In this document: positions 63,887-64,000 of the stretch, in pieces | Layout: each line of letters opens with the position of its first letter | Numbering within the stretch: position 1 is the first letter of the stretch | Source of the DNA: Enterococcus xiangfangensis | GTDB lineage: Bacteria > Bacillota > Bacilli > Lactobacillales > Enterococcaceae | Direction of reading: 5' to 3' | DNA length: 64,000 nt | Assembly (NCBI RefSeq): GCF_005405365.1 | Contig: NZ_BJDX01000006.1 | Coordinates: 1 to 64,000, forward strand | Made by a program: the position numbers and the translations under genes | Notes under the pieces: generated by a model | The model's database searches: none | Told to the model about the DNA's origin: nothing | The model's input: the letters and a program-made list of their open reading frames with translations, nothing else

Positions 63887-64000
63887 TTAGAATTGTGAGC
63901 TGTCAATCGGATTATTTTTTGGCGCGATGCCTTTGACTAACATTTCTGTCCATTCGGCTGTGTACGGCATGATTTTTTCATAGATTTGCGGATTGGAGAT
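63887..64000 (-). CDS. C-terminal part of an unidentified protein (cut by window end)
   Basis: An open minus-strand frame from the window end to a TAA at 63889-63887 encodes 37 residues: ISNPQIYEKIMPYTAEW, then TEMLVKGIAPKNNP and IDSSQF. The spacing of 33 bases to the kinase-like gene and the coding-like composition suggest a real gene. Too little is visible to name it. Confidence 0.6.
   Translation of the reverse strand: MSNPQIYEKIMPYTAEWTEMLVKGIAPKNNPIDSSQF

Noticed and set aside
1..64000. CRISPR arrays or insertion sequences
   Set aside because: No regularly spaced repeats and no intact transposase gene were seen on either strand.

Overview
This window reads as a chromosomal segment of a low-GC Gram-positive in the order Lactobacillales, most likely an Enterococcus. 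The support is the tRNA cluster behind a 5S rRNA gene, ctsR-clpC, RpoB and RpoC sequences of enterococcal type with TTG starts, a rpoB leader, the fructose-type PTS genes and typical strong AGGAGG ribosome binding sites. The species cannot be fixed from the sequence alone.

Layout. 1-810: end of an rrn operon (5S, then tRNA Val-Lys-Leu-Thr-Gly-Leu-Arg-Pro and a terminator). 870-3868: CtsR-controlled ctsR-clpC. 4168-6337: two U32-peptidase-like tRNA hydroxylation proteins. 6585-8990: glutathione reductase and, convergent to it, birA. 9096-12120 (minus): an ABC transporter of the TrpXYZ/aromatic amino acid type, preceded by a strong promoter, a 19-codon leader ORF rich in Tyr and Phe and mutually exclusive antiterminator/terminator hairpins. 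12236-19897: rpoB-rpoC with a long rpoB leader. 20059-25340: LCP-family cell-wall enzyme, msrA, prepilin peptidase, dps, and a DUF1538/PII-like pair. 25711-28743 (minus): argG-argH behind an ARG-box promoter, with a highly structured 250-nt RNA and a terminator between the two genes. 28861-29826: rplM-rpsI.

29778-39206 is an integrated element of about 9.4 kb in the 3' end of rpsI. Its ends are two 50-bp repeats that differ at 4 positions, all synonymous. It has int and xis, an XRE repressor with three AAGTACTT sites, a Hachiman defence pair (hamA-hamB), an autoregulated-looking Fic protein, a nucleoside deaminase and, remarkably, a sequence with the form of a Tn916/ICEBs1-type oriT but no relaxase. 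Its integrase has Ala where the first catalytic Arg is expected.

39207-49119 is ordinary accessory chromosome: dus, a deletion scar joining an ArsR remnant to an oxidoreductase remnant, a macrodomain protein, a MazG-like protein, a VOC protein, an HxlR/MFS pair, a second MFS exporter, TraX-like protein, ridA behind a second leader-peptide attenuator (Thr/Ile codons), and a YeiH-like exporter with a divergent LysR regulator. 50118-64000 holds two paralogous secreted C39-type peptidases with three cell-surface repeats each, lemA plus a TPM-domain protein, a fructose-like PTS operon ending in an allulose-6-phosphate 3-epimerase, a DsrE-like protein, a CapA-like lipoprotein, a luciferase-like oxidoreductase, a small P-loop kinase and one gene cut by the window end.

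The most interesting material is regulatory and mobile: two peptide-leader attenuators in a group where T-boxes are the usual solution, the argG-argH RNA, and the relaxase-less element with a borrowed oriT that carries anti-phage cargo.
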